Below the pieces are notes generated by a model. That model made no database searches. It had not been told where the DNA came from and saw nothing but the letters and a program-made list of their open reading frames with translations. A program made the translations under genes and the position numbers. Of a DNA stretch of 64,000 nucleotides, positions 53,333 through 62,176 are shown in pieces. This DNA comes from an uncultured Bacteroidia bacterium (lineage in GTDB: Bacteria > Bacteroidota > Bacteroidia > Bacteroidales > UBA932): NCBI GenBank assembly GCA_902785065.1, contig CACZXH010000001.1, forward strand, positions 1 to 64,000, in the 5' to 3' direction. Each line of letters starts with the position of its first letter. Positions within the stretch are counted from its first letter, which is position 1.

Positions 53333-55021
53333 TTAGTCCGTATATCCAGGATTCTGCCGCAGGTTCGGATTCACGTCCAACTCAGCCTGCGGGAATGGAA
53401 GCAGTTCGTCACGTCCTGCCGTCCATCCGGCCAGGGGTTTGTCGTTATCCACATATTCCACGCTGGTCTGGTACTTGGCCGCATAGATAGCCTCGGCAGA
53501 AGTGATATCCAGACCCTCCGGCGGAATAAGACGCAGGGTAGGAAGTCTCTTACCTTTGTCCTTCAGGACGGTAGGAGCATCGCCCCAACGGATCAGATCC
53601 TGGAAACGGAGGCCTTCCAGGGCAAGTTCCAGATGACGTTCGGTCTTGATGTCCTGGAGGGTGACTCCGGACTTGGTGGGGACACCGGCGCGGGTACGCA
53701 CTTCGTTGAAATAAGTGTCACCACTTTCTCCGGTCTGGACACAGGCTTCGGCCATCATCAAAAGCACGTCCGCATAGCGGATCATCGGCGTGCACGCCAG
53801 GCTGCCGCCCCAATAGTTCACGTTCTCATCCTGCAGCAGGGGCAGCCATTTGAAGCGCCAGTAACCTTCATTCATGTACATGGACATGGTGCGGTCGAAG
53901 TAGATGTTCATGTCAATCAGATCCTGGAGGGAAAGGATCGTCGCCTTGCGCCGGATGCCGTTTTCTTCGCCTGCGGCCTTGTAATCATCGTACAGGGATT
54001 TGGAAACCAGGCCGTTGGAATAACCCGTCGTGGCATTGAAATCAAAGTGGCTGGCGGCATCAGGACCACCGCAGACACCGTAATTGAAGCCCCAGTTCCA
54101 CAGGATGGCGAACCAACCGCTCTGGCCGGTGGTCATCGTACCGTTCAGGCTGAACCAACTGTTGTTGGCCATATCGTAGTGGCGGTTGATCTCCAGCACG
54201 TATTCCGAGCAGTGGTTGTTGGTGGTGTGATAGAAATACACGAACTTCTCAGGGGGGACCAGCGCGTACTTTTTGGATTCGATCACCTTTTTGAGTTGCG
54301 CCTTAGCCTCGGCAAATTTGCCTTCATACAGGAGGGCCCTTCCGTAGAAGGCCTCAGCGGCTTCCTTGGTCAGGCGGATTCCGCCTTCCTGGTCGTTGAC
54401 ATTGGATTTGGTGCCCAGAGCGCCGGAATTGATGGCTGCCTCCATATCATCTTCGATGAGTTTCCAGATCAGGGCCGGATCGCCGTTCTCCAGATCACCC
54501 TTGTCGGGCTCGACGGAGTGATCGATATAAGGCGGCGTCCCCCAGAGGGTTACCAACTGGAGATAGGCCCATGCACGGAAGAAGTGGGCTTCGGCTATGG
54601 CACGCTTCTTCGTCGCCGATTCGGGGTCGAAGTGCTCCATCACCAGATGGGCCTTGTAAATGAGTTTATACAGGTCCTGGAAATAGCCCTGAACCACCGC
54701 ATTGGTAACAGATATGGCACTTTCATTGAATTCCTGCAGCATCGGTTGGTCGGAACGGCTGCCGCCGGTATTCAGTTCGTCGGATAGGAGGTTGCGCATC
54801 ATGAAACCGTTGGCGTAGTGGACGCCTCCCAGGAAGGCACCGGACTCCATGTTCCGCCACCACTGGTAACAGGTCGCGATGGCCTGTTCGGCGTCATCGT
54901 CAGTCTGGTAGAAGTTGCTTTCGCTGATGACTCCCTGCTGGGGAATGTCCAGCAACTTTTCATTGCAGGCCGACAACAGCGCAACGGAAAGGATGGAGAG
55001 AATAATGTATCTTGTTTTCAT
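53333..55021 (-). CDS. susD: SusD/RagB-family glycan-binding lipoprotein
   Basis: A 562-residue outer-surface lipoprotein (ILSVALLSAC; lipobox cysteine) opening with NEKLLDIPQQGVISESNFYQ, the SusD N-terminus. It has TPR-like helices (AEAHFFRAWAYLQLV, TKEAAEAFYGRALLYEGKFA) and a C-terminal ALEGLRFQDLIRWG that is highly typical. SusD binds oligosaccharide and lids the SusC pore. It follows susC by 12 bases. Confidence 0.95.
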   Translation of the reverse strand: MKTRYIILSILSVALLSACNEKLLDIPQQGVISESNFYQTDDDAEQAIATCYQWWRNMESGAFLGGVHYANGFMMRNLLSDELNTGGSRSDQPMLQEFNESAISVTNAVVQGYFQDLYKLIYKAHLVMEHFDPESATKKRAIAEAHFFRAWAYLQLVTLWGTPPYIDHSVEPDKGDLENGDPALIWKLIEDDMEAAINSGALGTKSNVNDQEGGIRLTKEAAEAFYGRALLYEGKFAEAKAQLKKVIESKKYALVPPEKFVYFYHTTNNHCSEYVLEINRHYDMANNSWFSLNGTMTTGQSGWFAILWNWGFNYGVCGGPDAASHFDFNATTGYSNGLVSKSLYDDYKAAGEENGIRRKATILSLQDLIDMNIYFDRTMSMYMNEGYWRFKWLPLLQDENVNYWGGSLACTPMIRYADVLLMMAEACVQTGESGDTYFNEVRTRAGVPTKSGVTLQDIKTERHLELALEGLRFQDLIRWGDAPTVLKDKGKRLPTLRLIPPEGLDITSAEAIYAAKYQTSVEYVDNDKPLAGWTAGRDELLPFPQAELDVNPNLRQNPGYTD

Positions 55022-55033
55022 GGCTGATCGGAT

Positions 55034-58000
55034 TTAGAAGGTGATAGAAAGGCCAAAGACCGTCTTGCGGGTGCTGGGATAGTTACCATAGTCCACGCCC
55101 ATGCCGCCGAGGACGGAGGCGGACACTTCCGGATCCAGTCCGGGGTACTTGGTAAAACAGAACCAGTCGTTCAGGGAAGCATAAATCCTGAGACGGTCCA
55201 CGAAAACCTTCTTCGTCAGGCGCGCAGGAAGGGTGTAGCCTAACTGGATCTGCTTGATCTTGAAGAAGTCGCCGCTGAAGACATAGGCATCGGAAAGGCG
55301 GTATTTGTCATCGTTGTAACCGGCACGGGCGAACTTGCCGTTCGGGTTGCTGCTCGTCCAGCGCTGCTCGAAGAGTTCGGCATACTGGTAGGTGATGGTG
55401 TTATACCCCAGGGCCATGAACAACTGGCTGCCAGCCTGGCCGGAACCGAAGATATTCAGATCCAGACCCTTCCAGGCCATGTTCAAGGTGATGCCATAGG
55501 TCACGTCAGGCATGGGCTTGCCAATCATCACCCGGTCGTTGCCGTCGATGCCTTCCACACCGTCATTGTCCTTGTAAACAGGATTGCCTTCCGCATCGAT
55601 GTGGTCCACCTGATAGCCGCGGAAATACCATACCGGATAATCCTTTTCAAAGGCGGAGAAGGAACCGCCGGCCGCCTGGGCCGAGGACCCGTCGATACGT
55701 CCGCCGGCGATGGCAGGAGTCAGGTAAGTCACCTTGTTGTTGAGGGTGGCCAGATTGCCGTTGACGGAATAACTGAAGTCACCCACCTGATGCTTCCAGC
55801 CCAGTTCGAATTCCAGACCGGTATTCAGCACGTTACCTGCATTGATCGGCGACGCGTCGTTACCGACGACTGCAGGCAGGGTGACACCGGATACGATGAG
55901 GTCCTTGGTCTGCTTGTGGAACCAGTCCACACCGAGGGAAAGGCGGTCGCTGAAGGCGCGGAGGTCGAAGCCCAGGTCGATCTGTTCGGAAGTTTCCCAC
56001 TTCAAATTCGGATTGTACGTCTGGGAAGGATAAGCCGACGCTTGATAAACATTGCCCACCGTGTAGGAATAACCCACCGCAGAAGTCTCGATGGAGTTGG
56101 AGTACATATAGTTGCTCAGGTTGCTGGTGGAGCCGTTCTGACCCCATGAAGCCCTGATTTTGAAGTAAGAAACCGGGTTATTGCCGATTGCCTTGTAGAA
56201 ATCTTCCTCGGACAGGACCCAACCCAGGGAAACGGCCGGGAAATAGCCCCAGCGGTTGGACGGCGGGAGCACGGAGGAGTCGGCGGCATCAGCGCGGAGG
56301 GACACTTGGGCGATGTACCGGTTGGCGAAGTTCCAGCCTATGCGGCCGAAGTAAGAAAGTTTGCGGTTGATCCGGCTGTAACCACGCACGGTCTTGGTCG
56401 CATTGGGATCGGCATAATCGATATCGGCGAACAACGGATCGTCCTTCTGGACGGCGTTCGCTTCATCATTGCCGTCCAAGGCCGCACTCACATAAGTGAA
56501 TTTGTTATCCGAGTAGGACATACCGGCCATTGCGCTCAACTCGTGCCTGCCGAAACTATGGTTGTAGTTCACGAAATTCTCCCACTGGTAGTAGAAGCTT
56601 GTGGAGTTGTTCCGGTTGACCGAGTTCTTGAGTTTGTTCACGGAAGTGGATCCATAGTAGACGTTTCCATAGGAATAACGGGAAGCGTCGTTCAGACGGT
56701 ATCCCAGGCGGGATGTGAATACCAGCCCCTTGATGGGTGTGAAGTTGAGGTACGTAGTACCGTCGATGCTGTAGGTGTTGTTGTCGACCTCACTGCGGCG
56801 CATGGACACGCGCGGGTGACAGTATTCGCTGGCACCCAGCGTCATATAGTAGTCGCCGTTCTCATCCTGGAGCAGGGTGTATCCGGTGGCCATCTGGGTC
56901 TGCATGGCGATAGGCAACTTGTCGGCAGGATAGGTGGACGCCCAATACGGCTGGAGGTTCAGGACCGCGGCCACCATCGATCCGTAGATGCTGTTGGAAC
57001 TACCGTCATTGATACCAGCCGACCTGGAGTATCCCAGGTTATTGTTGGTTCCCACCTTGAGCCAAGGCTTGATTTGATAGTCGGCATTGGCCATGAGCGT
57101 GAGGCGCTTGTAAAAATCGCGGTTGCCCACGATGATTCCCTGGTCATTCAGACTGGACAGGGCCAAATAGAAGGATCCCTTGTCGTTGGCGCCCTGCATG
57201 CCCACGGTATGACGGAGGGTCGGAGAGACCTCGAAGGACTCCTTGTACCAATCGGTGGAGAACTTGCCGTCCCATACACCGTTTGTGATGAGGGCGTCCA
57301 CATCGGCCTGCGTACGGGTCTTGTCCATCTCCAGGAATTGCTGGATGGCCTGGGTGGAATCCAGGAGTTTGGGCCGACGGACCAGGTTGTTCAGGGAATA
57401 CTGGAGTTCATAGGTGATGGAACTGGTTCCTTTGGTTCCTGTCTTCGTGGTGACCAGCACTACGCCGTTACCGGCCTGGGCGCCATAGATGGCAGCGGAA
57501 GCGGCATCCTTCAGGACTTCGATGCTGGCGATGTTGTTCGGATCCAGATTGCCGATGTTGTCGACCAGCAGGCCGTCCACGACATACAACGGGTCGGAGG
57601 TACCGTTGGATGAAAAACCGCGCACGCGCACGGTAGGGGAAGCGCCCGGCTGCGCCGTCGTCGTGATCAGGGCAACACCCGCTGTCTTACCCTGCAGGGC
57701 CTGTTCCGCACGGGTGATCGTCCGGTTCTCGATATCCGAAGCCTTCACAGAGGAGATGGCGCCCGTGACATCGCTCTTGCGCTGGACGCCATAACCGACT
57801 ACGACGGTCTCTTCGATCATCAGTTGGTCCAGTTCCAGTTGGACATCCACCCGGGGCTGGTTCGCAGCCCTTTCCTGGGTGACGTAGCCGACACTGGAAA
57901 ACTCAAGGATGGCTCCGTTCGGAACCGTGATGGAATAGGAGCCATCCAAATCAGTTACAGTACCGTTCGTCGTCCCTTTCTGGACGACTCCGGCTCCGAT

Positions 58001-58135
58001 CATAGGCTGTCCGGTCTCGTCTGTGACGCGTCCGGATACGGCAATGATTCCCTGTGCGAACAGGGAAGGGATGCACACAAGGAAAGACAGCAGGATCATC
58101 GCCGTCCTTCTCCAGTTCAATGTTTGTGAAATCAT
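55034..58135 (-). CDS. susC: SusC/RagA-family TonB-dependent transporter
   Basis: A 1033-residue outer-membrane protein. The signal is followed by the SusC N-terminal carboxypeptidase-like domain (VSGRVTDETGQPMIGAGVVQ) and TonB box region (EETVVVGYGVQRK), the plug (about 120-240, SVKASDIENRTITRAEQALQ), and a 22-stranded barrel ending in FGLSITF. It imports glycan fragments with SusD. It is first in the leftward operon and is divergent from the hybrid two-component regulator, its probable activator. Confidence 0.95.
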   Translation of the reverse strand: MISQTLNWRRTAMILLSFLVCIPSLFAQGIIAVSGRVTDETGQPMIGAGVVQKGTTNGTVTDLDGSYSITVPNGAILEFSSVGYVTQERAANQPRVDVQLELDQLMIEETVVVGYGVQRKSDVTGAISSVKASDIENRTITRAEQALQGKTAGVALITTTAQPGASPTVRVRGFSSNGTSDPLYVVDGLLVDNIGNLDPNNIASIEVLKDAASAAIYGAQAGNGVVLVTTKTGTKGTSSITYELQYSLNNLVRRPKLLDSTQAIQQFLEMDKTRTQADVDALITNGVWDGKFSTDWYKESFEVSPTLRHTVGMQGANDKGSFYLALSSLNDQGIIVGNRDFYKRLTLMANADYQIKPWLKVGTNNNLGYSRSAGINDGSSNSIYGSMVAAVLNLQPYWASTYPADKLPIAMQTQMATGYTLLQDENGDYYMTLGASEYCHPRVSMRRSEVDNNTYSIDGTTYLNFTPIKGLVFTSRLGYRLNDASRYSYGNVYYGSTSVNKLKNSVNRNNSTSFYYQWENFVNYNHSFGRHELSAMAGMSYSDNKFTYVSAALDGNDEANAVQKDDPLFADIDYADPNATKTVRGYSRINRKLSYFGRIGWNFANRYIAQVSLRADAADSSVLPPSNRWGYFPAVSLGWVLSEEDFYKAIGNNPVSYFKIRASWGQNGSTSNLSNYMYSNSIETSAVGYSYTVGNVYQASAYPSQTYNPNLKWETSEQIDLGFDLRAFSDRLSLGVDWFHKQTKDLIVSGVTLPAVVGNDASPINAGNVLNTGLEFELGWKHQVGDFSYSVNGNLATLNNKVTYLTPAIAGGRIDGSSAQAAGGSFSAFEKDYPVWYFRGYQVDHIDAEGNPVYKDNDGVEGIDGNDRVMIGKPMPDVTYGITLNMAWKGLDLNIFGSGQAGSQLFMALGYNTITYQYAELFEQRWTSSNPNGKFARAGYNDDKYRLSDAYVFSGDFFKIKQIQLGYTLPARLTKKVFVDRLRIYASLNDWFCFTKYPGLDPEVSASVLGGMGVDYGNYPSTRKTVFGLSITF

Positions 58136-58166
58136 AGTGTGGTGATTGGTTAGTCTTTACCGATAG

Positions 58167-58288
58167 CAAAGATATCGATTGTATCCCCGACAGCCGCGAC
58201 ACGATGATTCAATTGTTATACAGAATGTTCGACCATTCAACCCAATCGTCATTCTGCTATGCTGAATGATAAAAAAACGTTATTTTTG
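58167..58288. promoter_or_regulatory. Divergent control region of susC and the hybrid regulator
   Basis: Minus-strand TATCTTTG (58167-58174) serves susC. Plus-strand TATTTTTG (58281-58288) lies 6 bases before the regulator's ATG at 58295, so that mRNA is near-leaderless. CAGAATG (58221-58227) and CATTCTG (58250-58256) are inverted and 22 bases apart; a shorter GAATG/CATTC pair lies inside. These are candidates for binding by the regulator's AraC domain. Confidence 0.5.
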
Positions 58289-58294
58289 CTTTTG

Positions 58295-61200
58295 ATGAAA
58301 CGCCTTCTCCATCTTCTTCTTGCGGCTTCCGTCCTGTTGCCGGACAGCATCCCACTCCATGCCGAAAGGAATCCCCTTCCGGTGAAGTATCAACTGAGCA
58401 ATCCGAATGTGTCGTGCCTGGCCCGAAGCAGCGACGGGAATCTCTGGATCGGCACCCGGCTGGGTCTGTTCCGGTACAACGGGACATCTTACAGGGAATG
58501 TGAGGCACTCGCCGGCGAAACGGTCTATTCCCTGTTCGCTGACGCAGACAACCGGCTCTGGGTGGGGACCTCCGCCGGAATCCTGCTTCTTCAGGACGGA
58601 AAGTTGGTCCGGGAGTATCCCGTGGGCATGCCTCGCATCCAGCAGATCGAGTCACTGGATGCGAAGCGGATGATCCTGTCCAACTCCGGGGGGCTCTATT
58701 CGCTGGAAAAGGAAACCGGAGAGGTTTATTCCATCTACCGGGACCCAACCCTGTTATACAATTCTTTCCATATTACGAAGGACAAGACGTTTTGGATACG
58801 CAATCTCGCCAATGGCAGATTAACCATCCTGGACAGGACCGGCAGCGTCCTCAAGGGGTTCACGATTCCAGGGACGAACGGTTTCCACGAAGGAGCGGCA
58901 TCCGACATGTATGTCTGCACTATCCGGGGTATCCTCCGGTTCGACAAGGATGGGAATCCCCTTCCCCTCGATCCCGTCCTGGAAAGGCATACCTCCGGGA
59001 AGAATATCCTTTTCCTGCAATGTGACGGGACAGCCCTGTATGTCGGCATCCAGGAAGAGGGAATATGGTTGTTCAAAGACGGAGTCTTCTCCCGACTTTG
59101 GGAAAGGGAATCCCTGAAAGACACACATTTGGTACTGTCCCTGCTGACACCTGATGAATTATGGATCAGCAAAGGGATGAGAGGTGTCGAATACTTGTCC
59201 CGGCAGGCCGGACACTACTCCATGCCAGTCGCCGTTTCGATTCCACAAGACTATTTGAACTTTTTCTTCCCGCTTCCGGACGGGGATTTGCTGGTCGTCA
59301 CCAACAATGGATTGTTTCGTCACGATTTAGAGACGGGAAACGGTCTGGCATTGACCGGGAACGGCCTGGAAGGGAATGACAAACTCGGCGTGGAAGTGAT
59401 GGACAAGGCCGGTCATCTCTGGATTCAGCACAATTACACGGAAATGCGCTGTTATGAGATCCGGGGGAACGAGGCCGTTCTCCTGTCTCGCCATCCTATC
59501 GAGATGTCCACCTCCATGTGGGCGGCAGGTGACGATTCGATACAGGTCCTCCAGCAGGACCGCATCATTACCTTGGATGCAAAAGGGAACCGGTCGGAAT
59601 TTCCCATCGACCCCCATCCTGACTTCTGGTTCTGCTCGACGCTTGCTTCCGGACAGCCCTATTTCATTTCAAATGACGATTTTTACCTGCTGGAAGGAAG
59701 ACGGTTGAGAAAACTCGATGCACAGGTAACGTCACCCGGATGCATGTGGCAGGATGCCAACGGCTGTTTCTGGCTGGGATCGCATCGGGACGGGCTTTCC
59801 TTGTATGACCCTGATGCACAGACGATCCGGCGGATCGGTCTGGACAGTTATCTGGAGGACTCCCGTATCCAGAACCTGGTCGGAGATGCCAAGGGAAATA
59901 TCTGGGGAACGACGCAGTATGATGTTTTCCGGATTTCTCCGGGAGGAGACATCACCATCGTCGGTAACCGCGACCAGGATTATTACGAGTACAACACCAA
60001 CAGCGATGGTGTGCTTGAGGACGGAACGGTCGTCTTCGGTACAGGACACCGTCTTTTCTTCTTCAACGCCGAGGCTGAGACGCCGGAGATTCCCCTGTTC
60101 ATGGAAGGGATCCTGGTCAACCGGGAGCGTTTCGTTCCGGCACAAGGCCAGACCATCCGCTTCAATCATCGGGATGACCATCTGGATTTCTATTTCTCAG
60201 GACGAAATTTCGACCCGGGCGTCAAGGTCGTGTATCAGTATCAACTGGAAGGTCAGGACCGGACCTGGCTGAACGCAGGAAGCGACCTGCATGCGGGCTA
60301 CTCCCGACTGGGGGCCGGGAAATACACGTTCCGTGTCCGTACCCTCCTTCCGGACGGCCGGACCGGAAAGGAACAACTGGTCCAGACCATCCAGGTGATG
60401 CCTTCACCATGGCTGTCTCCATGGGCGATAGGGCTTTATATCCTGTTCGGACTGTCCATCCTATTCTTGTTCCTGTGGGATTACGCACGGATGGAACGCA
60501 CCCGGGAACGGCTGTCCTATGCCGAACAGGAAAAACTGCTTGTCGAGCAGATCAATCAGGAACGGACCAACTTCTTTTCCAATGTCTCCCACGAATTCCG
60601 AACGCCTCTGGCCTTGATTTACGGGCCCATTAAGGAATTGACCCGTTCGGAATCCCTCACTGGAGCGGACAGAAGGCTGGTTTCCATCCTGGAAAGGAAT
60701 GCCGACCGAATGGTCCGCCTGACGGACCAGTTGCTCCAGTTCCACCATTCTGCGGAAGACCGTGACCGACTCCGGATGATCCGGACCGACATTTCCGTGT
60801 TGCTCCGTCAGATGCTGGAGAACTTCGAGTACATGTTCCTACAGAAGAACTTGAGTGTCAGGCTGGACATTCCCGAACGGCTGGATGCCTGCTGTGACCG
60901 GGAAAAGGTGGAGAGAATCGTCTTCAATCTGATCAGCAATGCCGTGAAATACACGCCGGAATACGGTACCATCATCGTGAGCGGTTTCCAGGAAGGAGAC
61001 ATCCTCTCCATCCGTGTGGCCGATACCGGAATCGGGGTCTCTCCGGAGAAATCATCCCGGATTTTCGAACGTTTCGGAAGACTGCAGGAAAAAGTCGGCG
61101 ATACCGTTCCATCCGGCTACGGAATCGGTCTGAATTATGCCCATCACCTGGCTGAAATCCATAAAGGCACCCTGACCCTGGCACCGAATGAACCGCTGGG

Positions 61201-62071
61201 AAGCATCTTCACTTTCTCTTTCCCTACCAACTTGGATGCCTATCCCGACGGATCCGTTTGGGAGACGGAGACGGAAACGGAGTGCCAGCCCATGCCAGAA
61301 GCCGTAGATACCGGACAGGGAGAGTCCGTCCTGGTTGTCGAGGACCAACCTGACATGCGGGAGTATATCCGTTCGATTCTGGACAGTTCCTATCGTGTGA
61401 CGACGGTCGGAGACGGCGAGGAAGCATGGAAATGCATTCGCATCTCGGCTCCTGACCTTGTCATCAGTGATGTGATGATGCCATTCAAGGATGGGTACAC
61501 GCTCTGTAAGGAAATCAAGAACGACCTGGAATACTGTCATCTCCCGGTGGTGCTCCTGACGGCAAAAGCCAATATTGAGAACCAGATCCAGGGACTCCAG
61601 TTGGGCGCAGATGCCTATATTGGAAAGCCATTCGACCCGAAGTATCTGTTGGCGGCAGTTCGGGGGCTCATGGACAACCGGCTTCGAATCCAGAGAATCC
61701 TTCGGGAGCGGACTTCCGCACCGGACAAGGATGTCACGGAGAAGATGAATCCCCACGACCGGGATTTCGTCAACAAGGTTTTCGCCCTCATCGAAGAACA
61801 CCTTTCCGATGAAGCCTTCAACGTCACGGCGCTCTCCCTGGAACTGGGGATGAGCAGGACCAGCCTGTTTTCCAAGACCAGAAGCCTGTTGGGCGAATCT
61901 CCCCAGGCTTTTCTGATGGATTTCAGGCTGAACAAGGCCATGGAATTGCTGAAACAGGGAGACTTGAATGTCAGCGAAGTAGCCTTTCATGTCGGGTTTT
62001 CCACCCTGACCGGATTCTCCCGTTCCTTCAAGAACAAATTCGGCGTTCCTCCCAGCAGTGTCCAGCGATGA
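58295..62071 (+). CDS. Hybrid two-component system regulator (HTCS)
   Basis: A 1258-residue sensor-regulator in one chain. A signal peptide is followed by a periplasmic beta-propeller sensor (about 30-600, repeated NLWIGTRLGLFRYNG-type blades), a Y_Y_Y domain (about 620-700), a transmembrane helix (about 710-732), a HisKA domain with H766 in NVSHEFRTPLALIY, a HATPase domain (VFNLISNAVKYTPE), a receiver with D1059 in LVISDVMMPFKDG, and a C-terminal AraC domain. It binds a glycan breakdown product and controls susC and nearby genes. I chose the ATG at 58295 because an earlier ATG at 58259 lies upstream of the -7 box. Confidence 0.93.
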   Translation: MKRLLHLLLAASVLLPDSIPLHAERNPLPVKYQLSNPNVSCLARSSDGNLWIGTRLGLFRYNGTSYRECEALAGETVYSLFADADNRLWVGTSAGILLLQDGKLVREYPVGMPRIQQIESLDAKRMILSNSGGLYSLEKETGEVYSIYRDPTLLYNSFHITKDKTFWIRNLANGRLTILDRTGSVLKGFTIPGTNGFHEGAASDMYVCTIRGILRFDKDGNPLPLDPVLERHTSGKNILFLQCDGTALYVGIQEEGIWLFKDGVFSRLWERESLKDTHLVLSLLTPDELWISKGMRGVEYLSRQAGHYSMPVAVSIPQDYLNFFFPLPDGDLLVVTNNGLFRHDLETGNGLALTGNGLEGNDKLGVEVMDKAGHLWIQHNYTEMRCYEIRGNEAVLLSRHPIEMSTSMWAAGDDSIQVLQQDRIITLDAKGNRSEFPIDPHPDFWFCSTLASGQPYFISNDDFYLLEGRRLRKLDAQVTSPGCMWQDANGCFWLGSHRDGLSLYDPDAQTIRRIGLDSYLEDSRIQNLVGDAKGNIWGTTQYDVFRISPGGDITIVGNRDQDYYEYNTNSDGVLEDGTVVFGTGHRLFFFNAEAETPEIPLFMEGILVNRERFVPAQGQTIRFNHRDDHLDFYFSGRNFDPGVKVVYQYQLEGQDRTWLNAGSDLHAGYSRLGAGKYTFRVRTLLPDGRTGKEQLVQTIQVMPSPWLSPWAIGLYILFGLSILFLFLWDYARMERTRERLSYAEQEKLLVEQINQERTNFFSNVSHEFRTPLALIYGPIKELTRSESLTGADRRLVSILERNADRMVRLTDQLLQFHHSAEDRDRLRMIRTDISVLLRQMLENFEYMFLQKNLSVRLDIPERLDACCDREKVERIVFNLISNAVKYTPEYGTIIVSGFQEGDILSIRVADTGIGVSPEKSSRIFERFGRLQEKVGDTVPSGYGIGLNYAHHLAEIHKGTLTLAPNEPLGSIFTFSFPTNLDAYPDGSVWETETETECQPMPEAVDTGQGESVLVVEDQPDMREYIRSILDSSYRVTTVGDGEEAWKCIRISAPDLVISDVMMPFKDGYTLCKEIKNDLEYCHLPVVLLTAKANIENQIQGLQLGADAYIGKPFDPKYLLAAVRGLMDNRLRIQRILRERTSAPDKDVTEKMNPHDRDFVNKVFALIEEHLSDEAFNVTALSLELGMSRTSLFSKTRSLLGESPQAFLMDFRLNKAMELLKQGDLNVSEVAFHVGFSTLTGFSRSFKNKFGVPPSSVQR

Positions 62072-62124
62072 ACATGGAGATAAACATTTGTATTTTAGAC
62101 ACAAGTTTCTTCTTCGTTTCTTCT

Positions 62125-62132
62125 TACATTTG
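62125..62132 (+). promoter_or_regulatory. -7 box of the GH3 gene
   Basis: TACATTTG, 44 bases before the ATG at 62177. The leader is long for this window and could hold a regulatory site. Confidence 0.55.
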
Positions 62133-62176
62133 TATCCGTGATTCCTATCCTGGGATATTCAATAACCTTATATCAA